A stretch of 64,000 nt of DNA from Baylisascaris procyonis (taxonomy: Eukaryota; Nematoda; Chromadorea; Rhabditida; Ascarididae). The notes beneath the pieces were generated by a model that was not told where the DNA came from, searched no databases, and was given only the letters and a program-made list of their open reading frames with translations. The DNA lies in assembly GCA_037389465.1 (NCBI GenBank), contig JAZARR010000214.1, positions 2,666,001 through 2,730,000 on the forward strand, written 5' to 3'. This document shows positions 57,701 through 60,452 of the stretch, piece after piece. A program made the position numbers and the translations under genes. Positions within the stretch are counted from its first letter, which is position 1; each line of letters starts with the position of its first letter.

Positions 57701-58699
57701 ACGACGTACTGTTGAAGGCACTGTTGGAGACGACGTACTGTTGAAGGCACTGTTGGAGACGACGTACTGTTGAAGGCACTGTTGGAGACGACGTACTGTT
57801 GAAGGCACTGTTGGAGACGACGTACTGTTGAAGGCACTGTTGGAGACGACGTACTGTTGAAGGCACTGTTGGAGACGACGTACTGTTGAAGGCACTGTTG
57901 GAGACGACGTACTGTTGAAGGCGGTGCGGGCGAAGCGTGAAGGCCACTAAGTGGCCGATGGCTAGCAAGCGAAATGCGGAGTTGAGCTTGGGCTGCTTAT
58001 ATCCCTTTGCGCAACTCCGCCTTCCATTACGTTGGCCCTTTCCGATACGGTCTCACGCCTCTTTTTGTGGGCCATGATTCCTTTTAGCATCGTTTCGTTT
58101 CCGGTGCTGATGCATCGGCTGTCCATCTTAGCTGGCGCCGCTAAGACGGCTGACCGTCTTTTGCTATTCAGCGGCGCCAGCGAGTCGCCATGACGGCATG
58201 AGCCGTCATGCATGCGCTCGCTATTCGCGACAGGCGTCGTCATTTCCGATGCTGCATTGTGTGACGAACTTTTCGAATTGTAAAAGCATATATGAAAACA
58301 TGGATTAAGAGGGGAATTTGCCAAAGAATTTTGGGAATTATGTTTCGGCTCAATGTTTTTCTAAGATAGACAGCAATAAATTCCGCCATGAAGTATTCGA
58401 TCTTTTGTGCAAGCAAACAATACTGTTTTAAGAGACTGTAAAAATTATCAAATCACCACTGATAGAGCTAATTTTTAAATGATTTATCTTCATAATTATA
58501 ATTGACACGGTCCTTACAGGTGGTAATTTTAAATGAGATTATTTGTGAGTTTTAGTTGGCTTTTGATGCGACTCAACCATTTCCATCTCGATCTCAAATC
58601 GAGCAAAAGCAACGCGCTTATTTATCGATACTCACTGAACGACTCAGTCGACGGCGACAACTTCTGAGCTGTTTTGGCAATGTTTGTGCTCTTACATGA
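667..58699 (+). CDS. tbc-2: TBC1D2/TBC-2-type Rab GTPase-activating protein (whole gene, about 16 exons)
   Basis: Gene-level entry. Exons read in order: 667-733, 5995-6175, 6702-6879, (one or more not found), 18412-18553, 20058-20180, 21660-21794, 22830-22968, 23354-23424, 23992-24094, 24424-24613, 25044-25217, 26132-26221, 26651-26854, 27329-27460, 52394-52573, 58556-58699. The rebuilt protein is about 750 aa: PH domain, linker, coiled coil, TBC domain, short C-tail. Human TBC1D2 and C. elegans TBC-2 share this architecture at about 900 aa; the family inactivates endosomal Rabs (Rab5/Rab7 class). The TBC domain keeps the arginine finger (DLLRT after IM) and glutamine finger (GYCQGMN), so it should be active. 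Exon phases agree at every join from 18.4 kb onward except 24.1/24.4 kb. The gene hosts a 4.5-kb satellite, an antisense nested gene and a BEL/Pao element in its introns. The family call is strong; single splice sites are predictions. Confidence 0.85.
2504..2644. repeat. Long imperfect inverted repeat (foldback)
   Basis: Left arm 2504-2554 and right arm 2591-2644 are near-perfect reverse complements around a 36-bp spacer. The shared core includes GTTATGACCATGTAATGCGT. The arms differ by a few substitutions and a small indel near the outer ends. It could fold into a hairpin of about 140 nt and could be a MITE-like foldback element or a hairpin RNA precursor. Confidence 0.85.
2763..2965 (+). 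repeat. Alternating purine/pyrimidine (TG/CA/TA) low-complexity tract
   Basis: About 200 bp dominated by TGTGTG, TATATG, TGCACG and TACGTATG, with uninterrupted purine-pyrimidine alternation in its right half. Such tracts can adopt Z-DNA. Cysteine- and valine-rich frames read through it are artefacts. Confidence 0.75.
4060..4130 (+). repeat. Homopurine tract
   Basis: A run of almost only A and G (GGGGAGAGGAAGAGTGGAAG and onward), about 65 bp, inside intron 1. Low complexity, no coding value. Confidence 0.6.
5735..5815 (+). repeat. G-rich purine tract with quadruplex potential
   Basis: Contains four G-runs of 3-5 (5780-5782, 5785-5787, 5792-5795, 5800-5804) with loops of 2, 4 and 4 bases, which satisfies the usual G-quadruplex rule. 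It lies about 190 bp upstream of tbc-2 exon 2 on the sense strand. Confidence 0.55.
5995..6175 (+). CDS. tbc-2: tbc-2 exon 2: core of PH domain
   Basis: Follows a CCTTTTGCAG acceptor and ends at GTAAGA. It encodes PH strands 2-6: a basic stretch (KPRKRMFFALEE), then LTFFKDESDF, then EPVGIIPLLNAACTV and the STAFAI strand. Entry phase 1 and exit phase 2 join exons 1 and 3 without a stop. A long open frame on the opposite strand (5658-6197) is a shadow of this exon. Confidence 0.8.
6702..6879 (+). CDS. tbc-2: tbc-2 exon 3: end of PH domain and basic linker
   Basis: Completes the PH domain with GRTYGFDAD and the C-terminal helix AARWMNALQNRRE, which contains the near-invariant PH tryptophan. A Ser/Arg-rich linker follows and the exon ends at CCT|GTGAGT in phase 0. 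The acceptor (TATTATAG at 6701) is the only one that avoids the TGA at 6682 and fits exon 2. PH domains of this family bind phosphoinositides on membranes. Confidence 0.8.
6880..8106 (+). other. Left part of tbc-2 intron after exon 3
   Basis: No supported gene apart from a possible 44-bp exon at 7191. Just left of the satellite a 13-bp motif, ACATTAGGCAGAA, occurs twice (near 8050 and 8079). Confidence 0.45.
7191..7234 (+). CDS. Possible small tbc-2 linker exon
   Basis: A 44-bp open segment between an AACAGAG acceptor-like site and a GTGAAA donor, reading KHEHDGNRTSVSSPL in the phase expected after exon 3. Its Ser/His-rich composition would suit the linker after the PH domain, but the splice sites are weak and its exit phase does not fit the 18412 exon, so a further exon would be needed. 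Tentative. Confidence 0.25.
8107..12620 (+). repeat. Satellite array: 45 units of exactly 100 bp
   Basis: The unit starts CAAATCTTTTACATGCAAAA and ends CCAGTCCTTCTACCAC. The period is exactly 100 bp for all 45 units with no insertion or deletion; units differ by a few point changes. Linked variants recur as higher-order blocks: CCGG at 9231 and 10031 (800 bp apart), CTGCCAC at 10701, 11501 and 12201 (800 and 700 apart), GACG at 8431, 10931 and 11731. The last copy breaks off at 12620. It sits in the intron between tbc-2 exon 3 and the 18.4-kb exon. An open frame on the - strand at 11450-11707 is an artefact of the repeat. Confidence 0.98.
12621..18411 (+). other. Right part of the same tbc-2 intron
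   Basis: About 5.8 kb of AT-rich sequence with T- and A-runs. I saw no convincing coding segment on either strand; the short open frames lack splice context and similarity. At least one missing tbc-2 exon must lie here or between 6880 and 8106. Confidence 0.4.
18412..18553 (+). CDS. tbc-2: tbc-2 exon 4: linker between PH and coiled coil
   Basis: Follows TTTTATTAG and ends at AAG|GTGAGA-type donor in phase 2. It reads INFKEKCEGKRERIPSSF then EEWIRTWLNEQPFNTCGVEI. Its exit phase joins the next exon exactly (codon AG+T). Its entry phase (1) does not match exon 3 (phase 0), so at least one exon in between was not recognised. No named domain. Confidence 0.6.
18554..20057 (+). other. tbc-2 intron 18554-20057
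   Basis: No supported gene. A purine-rich stretch near 18866-18905 and otherwise AT-rich sequence. Confidence 0.5.
20058..20180 (+). CDS. tbc-2: tbc-2 exon 5: coiled coil
   Basis: Between TTCACTTCAG and GTGAGT. Reads STSAEEVRYLRIINNRQKER followed by IQELNEEKKRLIVEMSQLKA, with hydrophobic residues at heptad spacing typical of a coiled coil. Entry and exit are both phase 2 and join neighbours with no stop. In TBC1D2 proteins the coiled coil lies between PH and TBC domains and mediates partner binding such as active Rac1 in mammals. Confidence 0.8.
20181..22829 (+). other. tbc-2 introns around exon 6
   Basis: Introns 20181-21659 and 21795-22829. Nothing recognised apart from a G-run at 20918-20930 and G-rich stretches near 22075-22155. 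Confidence 0.5.
21660..21794 (+). CDS. tbc-2: tbc-2 exon 6: coiled coil
   Basis: Starts after TTGAATTAG and ends before a GTCTGC donor. Reads NATAEAINDNFKASLITQNK, then FLNAEVLRLSERSEAEQRTI and KKLKK, a continuing alpha-helical coiled coil. Phase 2 on both sides, matching exons 5 and 7. The donor is weak but is the one that preserves the frame into the next exon. Confidence 0.75.
22830..22968 (+). CDS. tbc-2: tbc-2 exon 7: end of coiled coil
   Basis: Between GTTTCTTGCAG and GTGAGT. Reads EKEELEEDMNSFRREYVFLL, then QSCIRIPLSDQHSMDVLQVK and LLGGDV. The YVFLLQ segment corresponds to the conserved Y-L-L-L-Q stretch ahead of the TBC domain in TBC1D2. Phase 2 in, phase 0 out. Confidence 0.85.
23354..23424 (+). 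CDS. tbc-2: tbc-2 exon 8
   Basis: A 71-bp exon after TCGTTTGCAG, reading HKKRVLRLLEEARITDPTLP and TFE, then two bases before a GTTTGT donor. Phase 0 in, phase 2 out. It sits in the variable segment between coiled coil and TBC domain. Confidence 0.7.
23992..24094 (+). CDS. tbc-2: tbc-2 exon 9
   Basis: After GGTCCTGCAG; reads FHRYPLPLIKGLRVDDSSAT then EASRAIAFAKRLIT and ends at GTAAGT in phase 0. A weaker donor at 24084 (AAGAG|GTTAAT, phase 2) would instead fit the better acceptor of the next exon, so the exact end is unresolved. Confidence 0.65.
24424..24613 (+). CDS. tbc-2: tbc-2 exon 10: conserved region just before the TBC domain
   Basis: Reads VAELGNYVDVYGYRHSFADE and continues through SKAYAEHRNAWKEYLRKC to a GTAATG donor (phase 0). 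D-V-Y-G-Y-R matches the D-I-Y-G-F-R motif of TBC1D2, and W-K-E-Y-L matches its W-E-N-Y-F. The start is drawn after TTTGCAG at 24423; a start at 24416 (after GCGAG) would be needed if exon 9 ends at 24094. Confidence 0.75.
25044..25217 (+). CDS. tbc-2: tbc-2 exon 11: start of TBC domain
   Basis: Begins after ATGAACAG and ends at CAG|GTTTGA, 58 codons, phase 0 at both ends. Reads QFLKPEARRLVRGGIPCELR then SSVWKALIHQQVADVKKKYG. R-x-G-I-P-x-x-x-R-x-x-V-W is TBC motif A. In-frame TGA at 25023 rules out a start further left. Confidence 0.9.
25218..26650 (+). other. tbc-2 introns between TBC exons 11, 12 and 13
   Basis: Introns 25218-26131 and 26222-26650. No additional coding segment or repeat recognised. 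Confidence 0.5.
26132..26221 (+). CDS. tbc-2: tbc-2 exon 12: arginine-finger motif of TBC domain
   Basis: After AATATTTCAG, 30 codons, phase 0 both ends: YITSHQKQIMLDLLRTMPGN then VHFMSPTCKG. I-x-x-D-x-x-R-T-x-P is TBC motif B; the arginine is the catalytic finger that acts on Rab-GTP. Confidence 0.92.
26651..26854 (+). CDS. tbc-2: tbc-2 exon 13: glutamine-finger motif of TBC domain
   Basis: After GTGTTACAG, 68 codons, phase 0 both ends. Reads VQQLEQVLRAYCLHNPVIGY then CQGMNFIASTAMLFVGAEDT and FWFLVAVTEKYFNSSYFDQS. G-Y-C-Q-G-M-N carries the glutamine finger (TBC motif C). It aligns residue for residue with the same stretch of human TBC1D2. Confidence 0.93.
27329..27460 (+). CDS. tbc-2: tbc-2 exon 14: TBC domain
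   Basis: Starts after CGGTTGAAG and ends at TTTCCAG|GTGAGT, 44 codons, phase 0. Reads EVLKELLCLRLPRLSAHLDA then CDIDLATVTLNWFLALFFDA. L-P-R-L and T-x-N-W-F-L are conserved TBC positions. It is followed by the 24.9-kb intron. Confidence 0.9.
28885..29085 (+). repeat. Alternating purine/pyrimidine (TG/CG/CA) tract
   Basis: About 200 bp made of GTGTGTAC, ACGTGTGTGCATGCATGTG, GTACGCGTATGTGCAC and similar, richer in CpG than the tract at 2763. A candidate Z-DNA region. Open frames through it on both strands are artefacts. Confidence 0.75.
29951..29990 (-). repeat. C-rich tract, quadruplex potential on - strand
   Basis: CCC, CCCCC, CCCCC and CCCC runs at 29967-29990 with loops of 2, 1 and 4 bases. 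The G-rich copy is on the - strand. Confidence 0.5.
32574..32780 (-). CDS. FReD gene last exon (start uncertain)
   Basis: Open frame to TGA at 32574-32576 on the - strand, reading IDANYVHLSPWAKTTLLNVT then RLQVCIECFKAYYRDDADGS. W-x-x-x-x-x-L-x-x-T-R-L-Q-V resembles the end of a fibrinogen-like domain. The candidate acceptor CCTCGGCAG near 32781 gives this frame only in phase 2, while the previous exon exits in phase 1, so either an exon is missing or the gene carries a frameshift. The usual W-W-Y stretch was not found. Confidence 0.45.
   Translation of the reverse strand, partial: KHLLLGSRDTLGAGCLLMLLANEARIDANYVHLSPWAKTTLLNVTRLQVCIECFKAYYRDDADGSSNN
32574..50205 (-). CDS. Fibrinogen-related coiled-coil protein (nested, antisense, whole gene)
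   Basis: Gene-level entry. Exons on the - strand in transcript order: 50205-49928, 49191-49137 and/or 48720-48540, 46911-46786, 46512-46413, 43011-42841, 41285-41094, 35529-35329, 34450-34269, 33788-33634, 33154-33018, and a last exon ending at 32574. The N-terminus has one hydrophobic segment; most of the middle is alpha-helical coiled coil; the C-terminal part is a fibrinogen-like domain (FReD) with a calcium-site-like DRDED motif. This layout resembles FIBCD1, tenascin/angiopoietin-type lectins and invertebrate FREPs, which bind acetylated glycans or act in immunity; function here is inferred from domain only. Phases match through the FReD exons from 35529 to 33018. Two joins (46413 to 43011 and 41094 to 35529) lack a matching exon. 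The whole gene lies inside one intron of tbc-2. Confidence 0.75.
33018..33154 (-). CDS. FReD gene exon: fibrinogen-like domain with calcium-site motif
   Basis: After ATGCGACCCAG; reads LNISGYDKEASNLTDAMSFH then SGRRFSSLDRDEDSSSTHCA and RYYAAG. Matches the FReD pattern G-Y-x-G-x-x-D-x-x-x-x-H-x-G-x-x-F-S-T-x-D-x-D-x-D-x-x-x-x-x-C-A; the D-R-D-E-D positions correspond to the calcium site. Exits in phase 1. Confidence 0.92.
33634..33788 (-). CDS. FReD gene exon: fibrinogen-like domain, middle
   Basis: After GTGATTTACAG; reads ANHDHWIGNEYIHALTQPAG then CSIRFETWDLFGEYRIALYH and SFSVSDFTSLY. W-I/L-G-N-E-x-I-H-x-L-T is the conserved FReD core. Phase 0 in, phase 2 out. Confidence 0.92.
34269..34450 (-). 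CDS. FReD gene exon: fibrinogen-like domain, N-terminal part
   Basis: After AATGATTGCAG; reads CSDSLSTYGIHKDYLLIKPS, then DKLPSHIARCDGNWTIIQQR and NDGATAFNRTFEEYRWPFGE, ending at GTAAGA in phase 0. C-D-G-x-W-T-x-I-Q-x-R-x-D-G and F-N-R-T-x-E-E-Y are signature FReD positions. Confidence 0.92.
35329..35529 (-). CDS. FReD gene exon: coiled coil ending at the fibrinogen domain
   Basis: After TTTCGTTCAG; reads VQRKKVDALAEEVSLKADEK, then SVNDMRISLASANDKIEKLD and SHLRNIIENVNNNRNALQNL, then ESSLPK. Exits in phase 1 and joins the next exon as PKAC, the usual P-x-D/A-C entry to a fibrinogen-like domain. Confidence 0.8.
38877..39546 (+). CDS. Unidentified + strand coding-like block nested in tbc-2 intron
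   Basis: Higher GC than its surroundings and long overlapping open frames. One frame runs 38877-39200 (YEDELVFVNFCKGTTTDAMN, then serine-rich, then EVPQMSISILG). Two further frames overlap at 39208-39546 (VDKMKLDWNRFACHTFEKRL) and 39240-39503 (RLPYIRKATCCSDRFMPALS). CTCAG at 39171, AGAG|GTTAGT at 39302 and ATG|GTAATA at 39484 look like splice sites, so short introns of about 47 bp are possible. No family recognised. It could be exons of a small gene or a decayed mobile element. Confidence 0.35.
41094..41285 (-). CDS. FReD gene exon: coiled coil
   Basis: Between AATTCTGCAG and CAG|GTATTT, 64 codons, phase 0 both ends. Reads DERISSIESDLIKTKSLVDK, then WMMVSEAMKRSHMRIFTALT and EQLARYNSLQTNLVNLELKV. 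Strong heptad pattern. Confidence 0.75.
42841..43011 (-). CDS. FReD gene exon: coiled coil
   Basis: Between ATCGTTTAG and CAG|GTGAGA, 57 codons, phase 0 both ends. Reads KATVETVMNGALNMNSSGAD, then ERMTYEKNKNDLLRRIHELE and AQRERDHELRLQEEKLQ, a clear charged coiled coil. Confidence 0.7.
45812..46318 (+). pseudogene. Open frame of about 169 codons with one in-frame TAG
   Basis: From an acceptor-like CAGTGTAG at 45811 the frame is open to a GTAAGT donor at 46319 except for one TAG at 46064-46066. The left part reads MVSGRCERKEFGRGIFSESN and is polar and charged; the right part includes TQEARTKLVPSNTQAVDTSA and CTNSLRDQLLNGIVVCLARG. GC is visibly higher than in the flanks. It may be a gag-like remnant or an exon of an unrecognised gene with a nonsense change. 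A shorter open frame (about 45330-45515) precedes it. Confidence 0.35.
46413..46512 (-). CDS. FReD gene exon
   Basis: After GGAAAATTCAG; reads NELEQLKGGVSYQVLDESND then GASGEEGEYFYAI, acidic and glycine-containing; exits in phase 1 at a GTTAGT donor. Phase 0 entry matches the exon at 46911-46786. The next exon found (43011) needs phase 0, so an intermediate exon is missing or an inner donor (CAG|GTGCTT) is used. Confidence 0.6.
46786..46911 (-). CDS. FReD gene exon: coiled coil
   Basis: Between AAATTACAG and GTAATT, 42 codons, phase 0 both ends. Reads DEIPAYSNEVLTDTISSANI then EQEMRKINDKLRWIDFLLSR, with heptad spacing. Confidence 0.7.
48540..48720 (-). CDS. FReD gene exon, helical (candidate)
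   Basis: Open for 60 codons on the - strand: DAFLEGKAIIKGILNATSDV, then FKKDASVARGFVEDEPMERR and ITNEMTAQRQSRALGNTPDA, charged and helix-like as in neighbouring exons. Phase 2 in (weak TTGAAG acceptor), phase 0 out (weak GTTATT donor). The + strand frame over the same bases looks like its shadow. Confidence 0.45.
49137..49191 (-). CDS. FReD gene small exon (candidate)
   Basis: Follows a strong TTTTTTCAG acceptor on the - strand and ends at ACG|GTACAA. Reads DDDSNVQRVSTRTTYEET. Phase 2 in and phase 0 out, fitting exon 1 directly. It competes for the same entry phase with the 48540-48720 exon, so the two may be alternatives or a small exon is missing between them. Confidence 0.5.
49928..50205 (-). 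CDS. FReD gene exon 1: hydrophobic segment and coiled coil
   Basis: From ATG at 50205, reads MDYHTGSSGSRYLHE, then hydrophobic ISLCWIFAYIFVVCA, then SEKNEAAKDELFPHESLQES and a helix LYRRLTALESRVRALENDR. The hydrophobic stretch is either a signal peptide with a long n-region or a type II signal anchor. Ends at ATGAG|GTGAGT, phase 2. A further in-frame Met exists at 50280, which would lengthen the N-terminus by 25 residues. Confidence 0.65.
52394..52573 (+). CDS. tbc-2: tbc-2 exon 15: TBC domain after the 25-kb intron
   Basis: After GAGATTGCAG, 60 codons, phase 0, ending at AAG|GTGAGT. Reads TMIRIWDCFLLEGPKVLFRF then AVALLSIHESEVLTRTDTIS. I-W-D-x-F-L-x-E-G-P-K-V is the hallmark segment directly following exon 14 in TBC1D2. 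It joins exon 14 without gap although 24.9 kb lie between. Confidence 0.92.
53320..53324. repeat. Target-site duplication, left copy (GGCGT)
   Basis: Five bases directly before the left LTR, repeated at 58233-58237 directly after the right LTR. This defines the element ends exactly. Confidence 0.9.
53472..53790 (-). repeat. 29-bp minisatellite in 3-prime LTR (11 units)
   Basis: Unit CGACGTACTGTTGAAGGCAC plus TGTTGGAGA. Nine consecutive units are identical and the first and last are degenerate. Because 29 is not a multiple of 3 and no unit has a stop, all three - strand frames stay open and each gives the same repeating peptide, in rotation. These frames are artefacts of the repeat. Confidence 0.95.
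53819..57433 (-). CDS. BEL/Pao gag-protease-RT polyprotein fused in frame to an env-like C-terminus
   Basis: 1204 codons from ATG 36 bp inside the primer-binding site. Gag-like N-terminus (1-150), DUF1759-like region (about 155-300), three CCHC zinc knuckles (388-400, 419-432, 438-451), aspartic protease with D-T-G at 518-520, RT with FRIVYDAS (808-815), ADVEKAFLQL (855-864), FGVISSPF (901-908) and Y-V-D-N at 934-937 (a variant of YVDD found in Pao RTs), then the LLGVTW start of the post-RT region (993-998). At about 1005-1012 the sequence jumps to an unrelated part with a membrane segment (about 1041-1060), a Cys-Cys and basic tail. The rest of the post-RT region, RNase H and integrase are absent, yet the frame is kept. 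Residues from about 1116 on are encoded in the 3-prime LTR. No stop or frameshift interrupts the ORF. Confidence 0.93.
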   Translation of the reverse strand: MASTAYQASLKVKANLLKAATSSIHFPDLRQLAAEPDPQAAFRTAILQVEAAIRKLERHISDIEADHSAWHEYIKQLRTAAERTNEASIYQALVEAPGNFLIVLGDARNVLDDLITAKQNLELHITRPISPSGSVPTGNSTPVHQPQQTTPMNTIQLPRMQIPKFDGQYRKWPQFWATFLHTVDSQPLAEIQKLSYLLSFLEGKALEAIGGFTVAPENYEAVKTTLQQRFGRSEVLLKSLYAELQDTAPPAKDLEECVATVERILQQLEQMGENIDNAQTELCIEKRLPRWALLEVEKAKEADAAWSVQKLRSKLQAIVRIRENMRSAITERAPQEDRQAQRHDGRRGRRNSGGGKREECLSRTSALPAVAKRQIESRKARESNRTVCAFCNEAHWADACPHYVTLKERFDRTRQLRLCFKCLREGHNQNDCTRNVSCYHCKRKGHPTALCKTWHRSQQQKEETPRGETQAQTVRIATAIATPDQQTQDGTVLLLSTIVDVKADAPHAKMLKVPVLFDTGSERSFITEEMVQKLGIRTEHKQPLVVDGFGGTQTMRCTSARVKLKMKRTDGRSFTMYANSVPKLVSEIAVAKLTGKILQQISSARSVSLPTVMVKPQILVGADYFHEIFRESSSTKLPSGFHLIRTCLGDMVSGKGRSKRYCGLSKTPTKPSNRYCCNVANVKDELEKFWSLELVGVQDPPLQTDDELATKQFNESITFKNGRYYCSWPWKRNGNKLGSNFGLCLDRLKTSLKRLQKDPDLLKAYEKTFDEQLKMGVIEEVTNAKPEGPLYYMPHQAVVRPDKATTKFRIVYDASSKAGKDERSLNDMLLRGPLLLANLCGILLRARLAPILITADVEKAFLQLGLHDDQRDAVRFIWVKDVTAPVDSPNLRVFRFTRVPFGVISSPFLLNATIRHHLKRKTTELREEIQDNIYVDNVFLTAQQVSTAIMKSQEAKSIFEEAHMNLREFRSNSLEVLSALNEDSEQAQHKATLLGVTWDLRNDKMIFNTKKIIEAASETIDKSTVAIAKELEAIASQWRWIIVAAIAVGLGVAGAAAAYFGRQYVLYLTGCCRVRSRPKKKRATGAAHEETETPARMQRFEPIWVPLANFQGRGSVANSECMHEGSCRHGDSLAPLNSKRRSAVLAAPAKMDSRCISTGNETMLKGIMAHKKRRETVSERANVMEGGVAQRDISSPSSTPHFAC
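53851..53860 (-). promoter_or_regulatory. TATA-like box in 3-prime LTR
   Basis: On the - strand reads GATATAAGCA. It is enclosed by a 9-bp inverted repeat, GCGGAGTTG (53833-53841) and CAACTCCGC (53869-53877). Confidence 0.5.
54090..54098 (-). promoter_or_regulatory. Polypurine-tract-like site
   Basis: Directly upstream of the 3-prime LTR the - strand reads CCGCGGGAG, a short purine-rich run abutting TGTCGC. It lies inside the element's ORF. Confidence 0.45.
57449..57468 (-). promoter_or_regulatory. Primer-binding site
   Basis: Directly inside the 5-prime LTR the - strand reads TGGGGGCTCAAGCCAAAGCG. TGG pairs with the tRNA 3-prime CCA, and the first nine bases equal the start of the tRNA-Pro-type primer site known from murine leukemia virus. 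The match then ends, so tRNA identity is uncertain. Confidence 0.6.
57615..57933 (-). repeat. 29-bp minisatellite in 5-prime LTR (11 units)
   Basis: Same copy number and sequence as in the other LTR, as expected if both LTRs were copied from one template in the last transposition. Confidence 0.95.
57994..58003 (-). promoter_or_regulatory. TATA-like box in 5-prime LTR
   Basis: Same GATATAAGCA motif and flanking inverted repeat. In this LTR it is the expected element promoter, directed leftward; transcription would start near 57970. Confidence 0.55.
58233..58237. repeat. Target-site duplication, right copy (GGCGT)
   Basis: Matches 53320-53324. Confidence 0.9.
58556..58699 (+). CDS. tbc-2: tbc-2 last exon: end of TBC domain, C-tail and stop
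   Basis: After GTGAGTTTTAG, 47 codons then TGA. Reads LAFDATQPFPSRSQIEQKQR then AYLSILTERLSRRRQLLSCF. It matches the N-P-F-P-x-x-x-I-x-x-x-R-A-Y end of the TBC1D2 TBC domain. Phase 0 fits exon 15. The C-tail is only about 25 residues beyond the domain. Confidence 0.88.
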   Translation: MAFDATQPFPSRSQIEQKQRAYLSILTERLSRRRQLLSCFGNVCALT

Positions 58700-59294
58700 T
58701 TGAAATTAATTCCACAAATAGTGCTATATTTTATATCTCTTTTCTTAAATTTCCTTCAACTTTATGCGGGAAATTGAAAAATTGTTCGTTTTTTTGAATG
58801 TTTTCTCTTCCTAACATTTTCTGCCCATCTCACTTCATAGCGAGTATAGTAAGCTCAGTGTTTTTGGAATGCAATCATAAGCCCTGTCCAAGAGAATGAA
58901 ATGGTTATTTTAAAAACGATTAACAACGATTATATTTGGCTTCTTTTTTGCTGCGCTAGAGGGATTTTCCTTTTAGATTTTAGACAAAAGGACATGTCGC
59001 TTACTAGAACAGCTATTCAAGAAAGAGAGTTTTACTTGCAGAAATGCTTTTTTTTTTGATGGAGATCATTCGGCATCTCTGAATTTCGGTTGTACCTCTG
59101 TTTATTGATGAGTAGCAACAGAGGGAAATTCTCAACGATATCGCAAAATTGGAGATTATAACCATTCGAATACAATATGAATAGTTAGTTGCTTTATGAT
59201 TCCTTTAATGACATTCCAATTTTGTCAAAAGAAAAAAAAAATGGATCGATTGGTCGTTGAAGTTATTGTTGAATATATGAGAGCGATATTGCAG
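58700..59294. other. Spacer between tbc-2 stop codon and the next gene
   Basis: AT-rich, about 600 bp. No AATAAA was seen close behind the tbc-2 stop; the 3-prime end of tbc-2 should lie here. An A-run precedes an ATG at 59241 that is in frame with the next candidate exon. Confidence 0.4.
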
Positions 59295-59459
59295 ACACCA
59301 TCCAGAAGTCATAACAACGGTCTTGTCGTGGAATTGATATCGTTTTGCGATGGTGAACAAGGAAGCGGCTTCATTTGTTCAGGAAATCAAAACAAGGGCA
59401 TCGTTTCACGTTTAAAAGTCACTGAAGGTGCTTCAACATTGCGCAAGCTTGATCTCGAA
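59295..59459 (+). CDS. Candidate exon of the beta-propeller gene
   Basis: After ATATTGCAG, 55 codons, phase 0, ending at GAA|GTCAGT. Reads TPSRSHNNGLVVELISFCDG, then EQGSGFICSGNQNKGIVSRL and KVTEGASTLRKLDLE. The composition suits a WD-like blade (F-I-C-S-G then a V-S strand). The open frame extends left to an ATG at 59241, so this could also be a first coding exon. Confidence 0.45.
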
Positions 59460-60452
59460 GTCAGTTGGTTTTTTTTTTAATGAATCCAAAAATATTTGAT
59501 TTTCTCTAGTTTAGCTTGACAATAAAACTATTATAAAATGCTTTAGGTAGCGAGACGCGTTTGAGGCCTATGATATTAGTTGTAAAATTATGCCTTTTAT
59601 GATGTTTCTATGTTGATATTTTATTCGTTTTTCCGTCCTTATTTATAGCAATATAATATTATGAGCGTTTATTTTTATTCTCTGTTCATTCATATTGTTT
59701 TATTTGGTAGATACGTTTTAATGATTCTCATTTGTTGCTTAGATGCTAACAAAGGTATAACCTCTAAGCTCTACAAGTACATTACAAAATAAGCTGTTCG
59801 CACTTAAACTAGAATATGTTACCGGTTTCGGGCAGTAGCTGATGCCTAATGAATATCACTTCTAATTATGGTAGTACTACAACTAAGCCGATTGCCGAAT
59901 ATCCATCAATCCTTGAATTTAACTCACTTGTTTGCGTCTATAAATGGCGTGAAATATCACTTCTATGGAAGATGTGAACAATTTTGTAAAAAATTTTAGA
60001 CAACAGTGAAACATGATATTTCGATATGAACTTGCTATTGAATTTGTGATGAATTTGATAGAATGAACTAATACGATTTAGGCTATAAAATGTGAAAGAA
60101 TTGACAGAAAGAACAAAGTAAAACATGGAATGAGTTTGTTGGGACAAATAAACAAGAGATGAAAAAAAGAGGTTGATGTAAAATGGGTGAGTGGTTCGAA
60201 CACATTTAACATCGAACGTTGAGCAAGTTTTAGTATGAAGCTAAATGAAGCGTTCCTCAGTTGGTCTTTTAATGAGGTACATTAGTGAATTTTATTTTTA
60301 TGCGATTTTCATGTACTATTTTGTCCACTATGCAACCCGATTACAATTGAATTCAAATTCACATGTCTTTTATTAGTTCTCCACTTTTTCGTTGATCACA
60401 TAAAAGCAATATACGGATCCAACTTATCAATTCTATCAATCATTACTGTTAT

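Larger units (their letters stand above)
53325..58232 (-). mobile_element. BEL/Pao LTR retrotransposon, internally deleted, in the last intron of tbc-2
   Basis: A 4.9-kb insertion in antisense orientation to tbc-2. Two LTRs (765 and 764 bp) begin TG and end CA and differ by one 1-bp indel and two substitutions that I could see. The flanking 5-bp duplication GGCGT (53320-53324 and 58233-58237) marks the insertion, consistent with 4-6-bp duplications of BEL/Pao. Between the LTRs is a single long ORF (gag, protease, RT, then env-like C-terminus). RNase H and integrase are absent, so the copy cannot transpose alone. Near-identical LTRs indicate a recent insertion. GC content is well above that of the host intron. 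Confidence 0.95.
57469..58232 (-). repeat. 5-prime LTR of the BEL/Pao element (764 bp)
   Basis: Same sequence as 53325-54089 apart from the differences listed there. As the upstream LTR it should drive transcription leftward into the element. An open frame at 57962-58324 is the LTR-encoded tail reading into flanking DNA and is not a gene. Confidence 0.95.
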
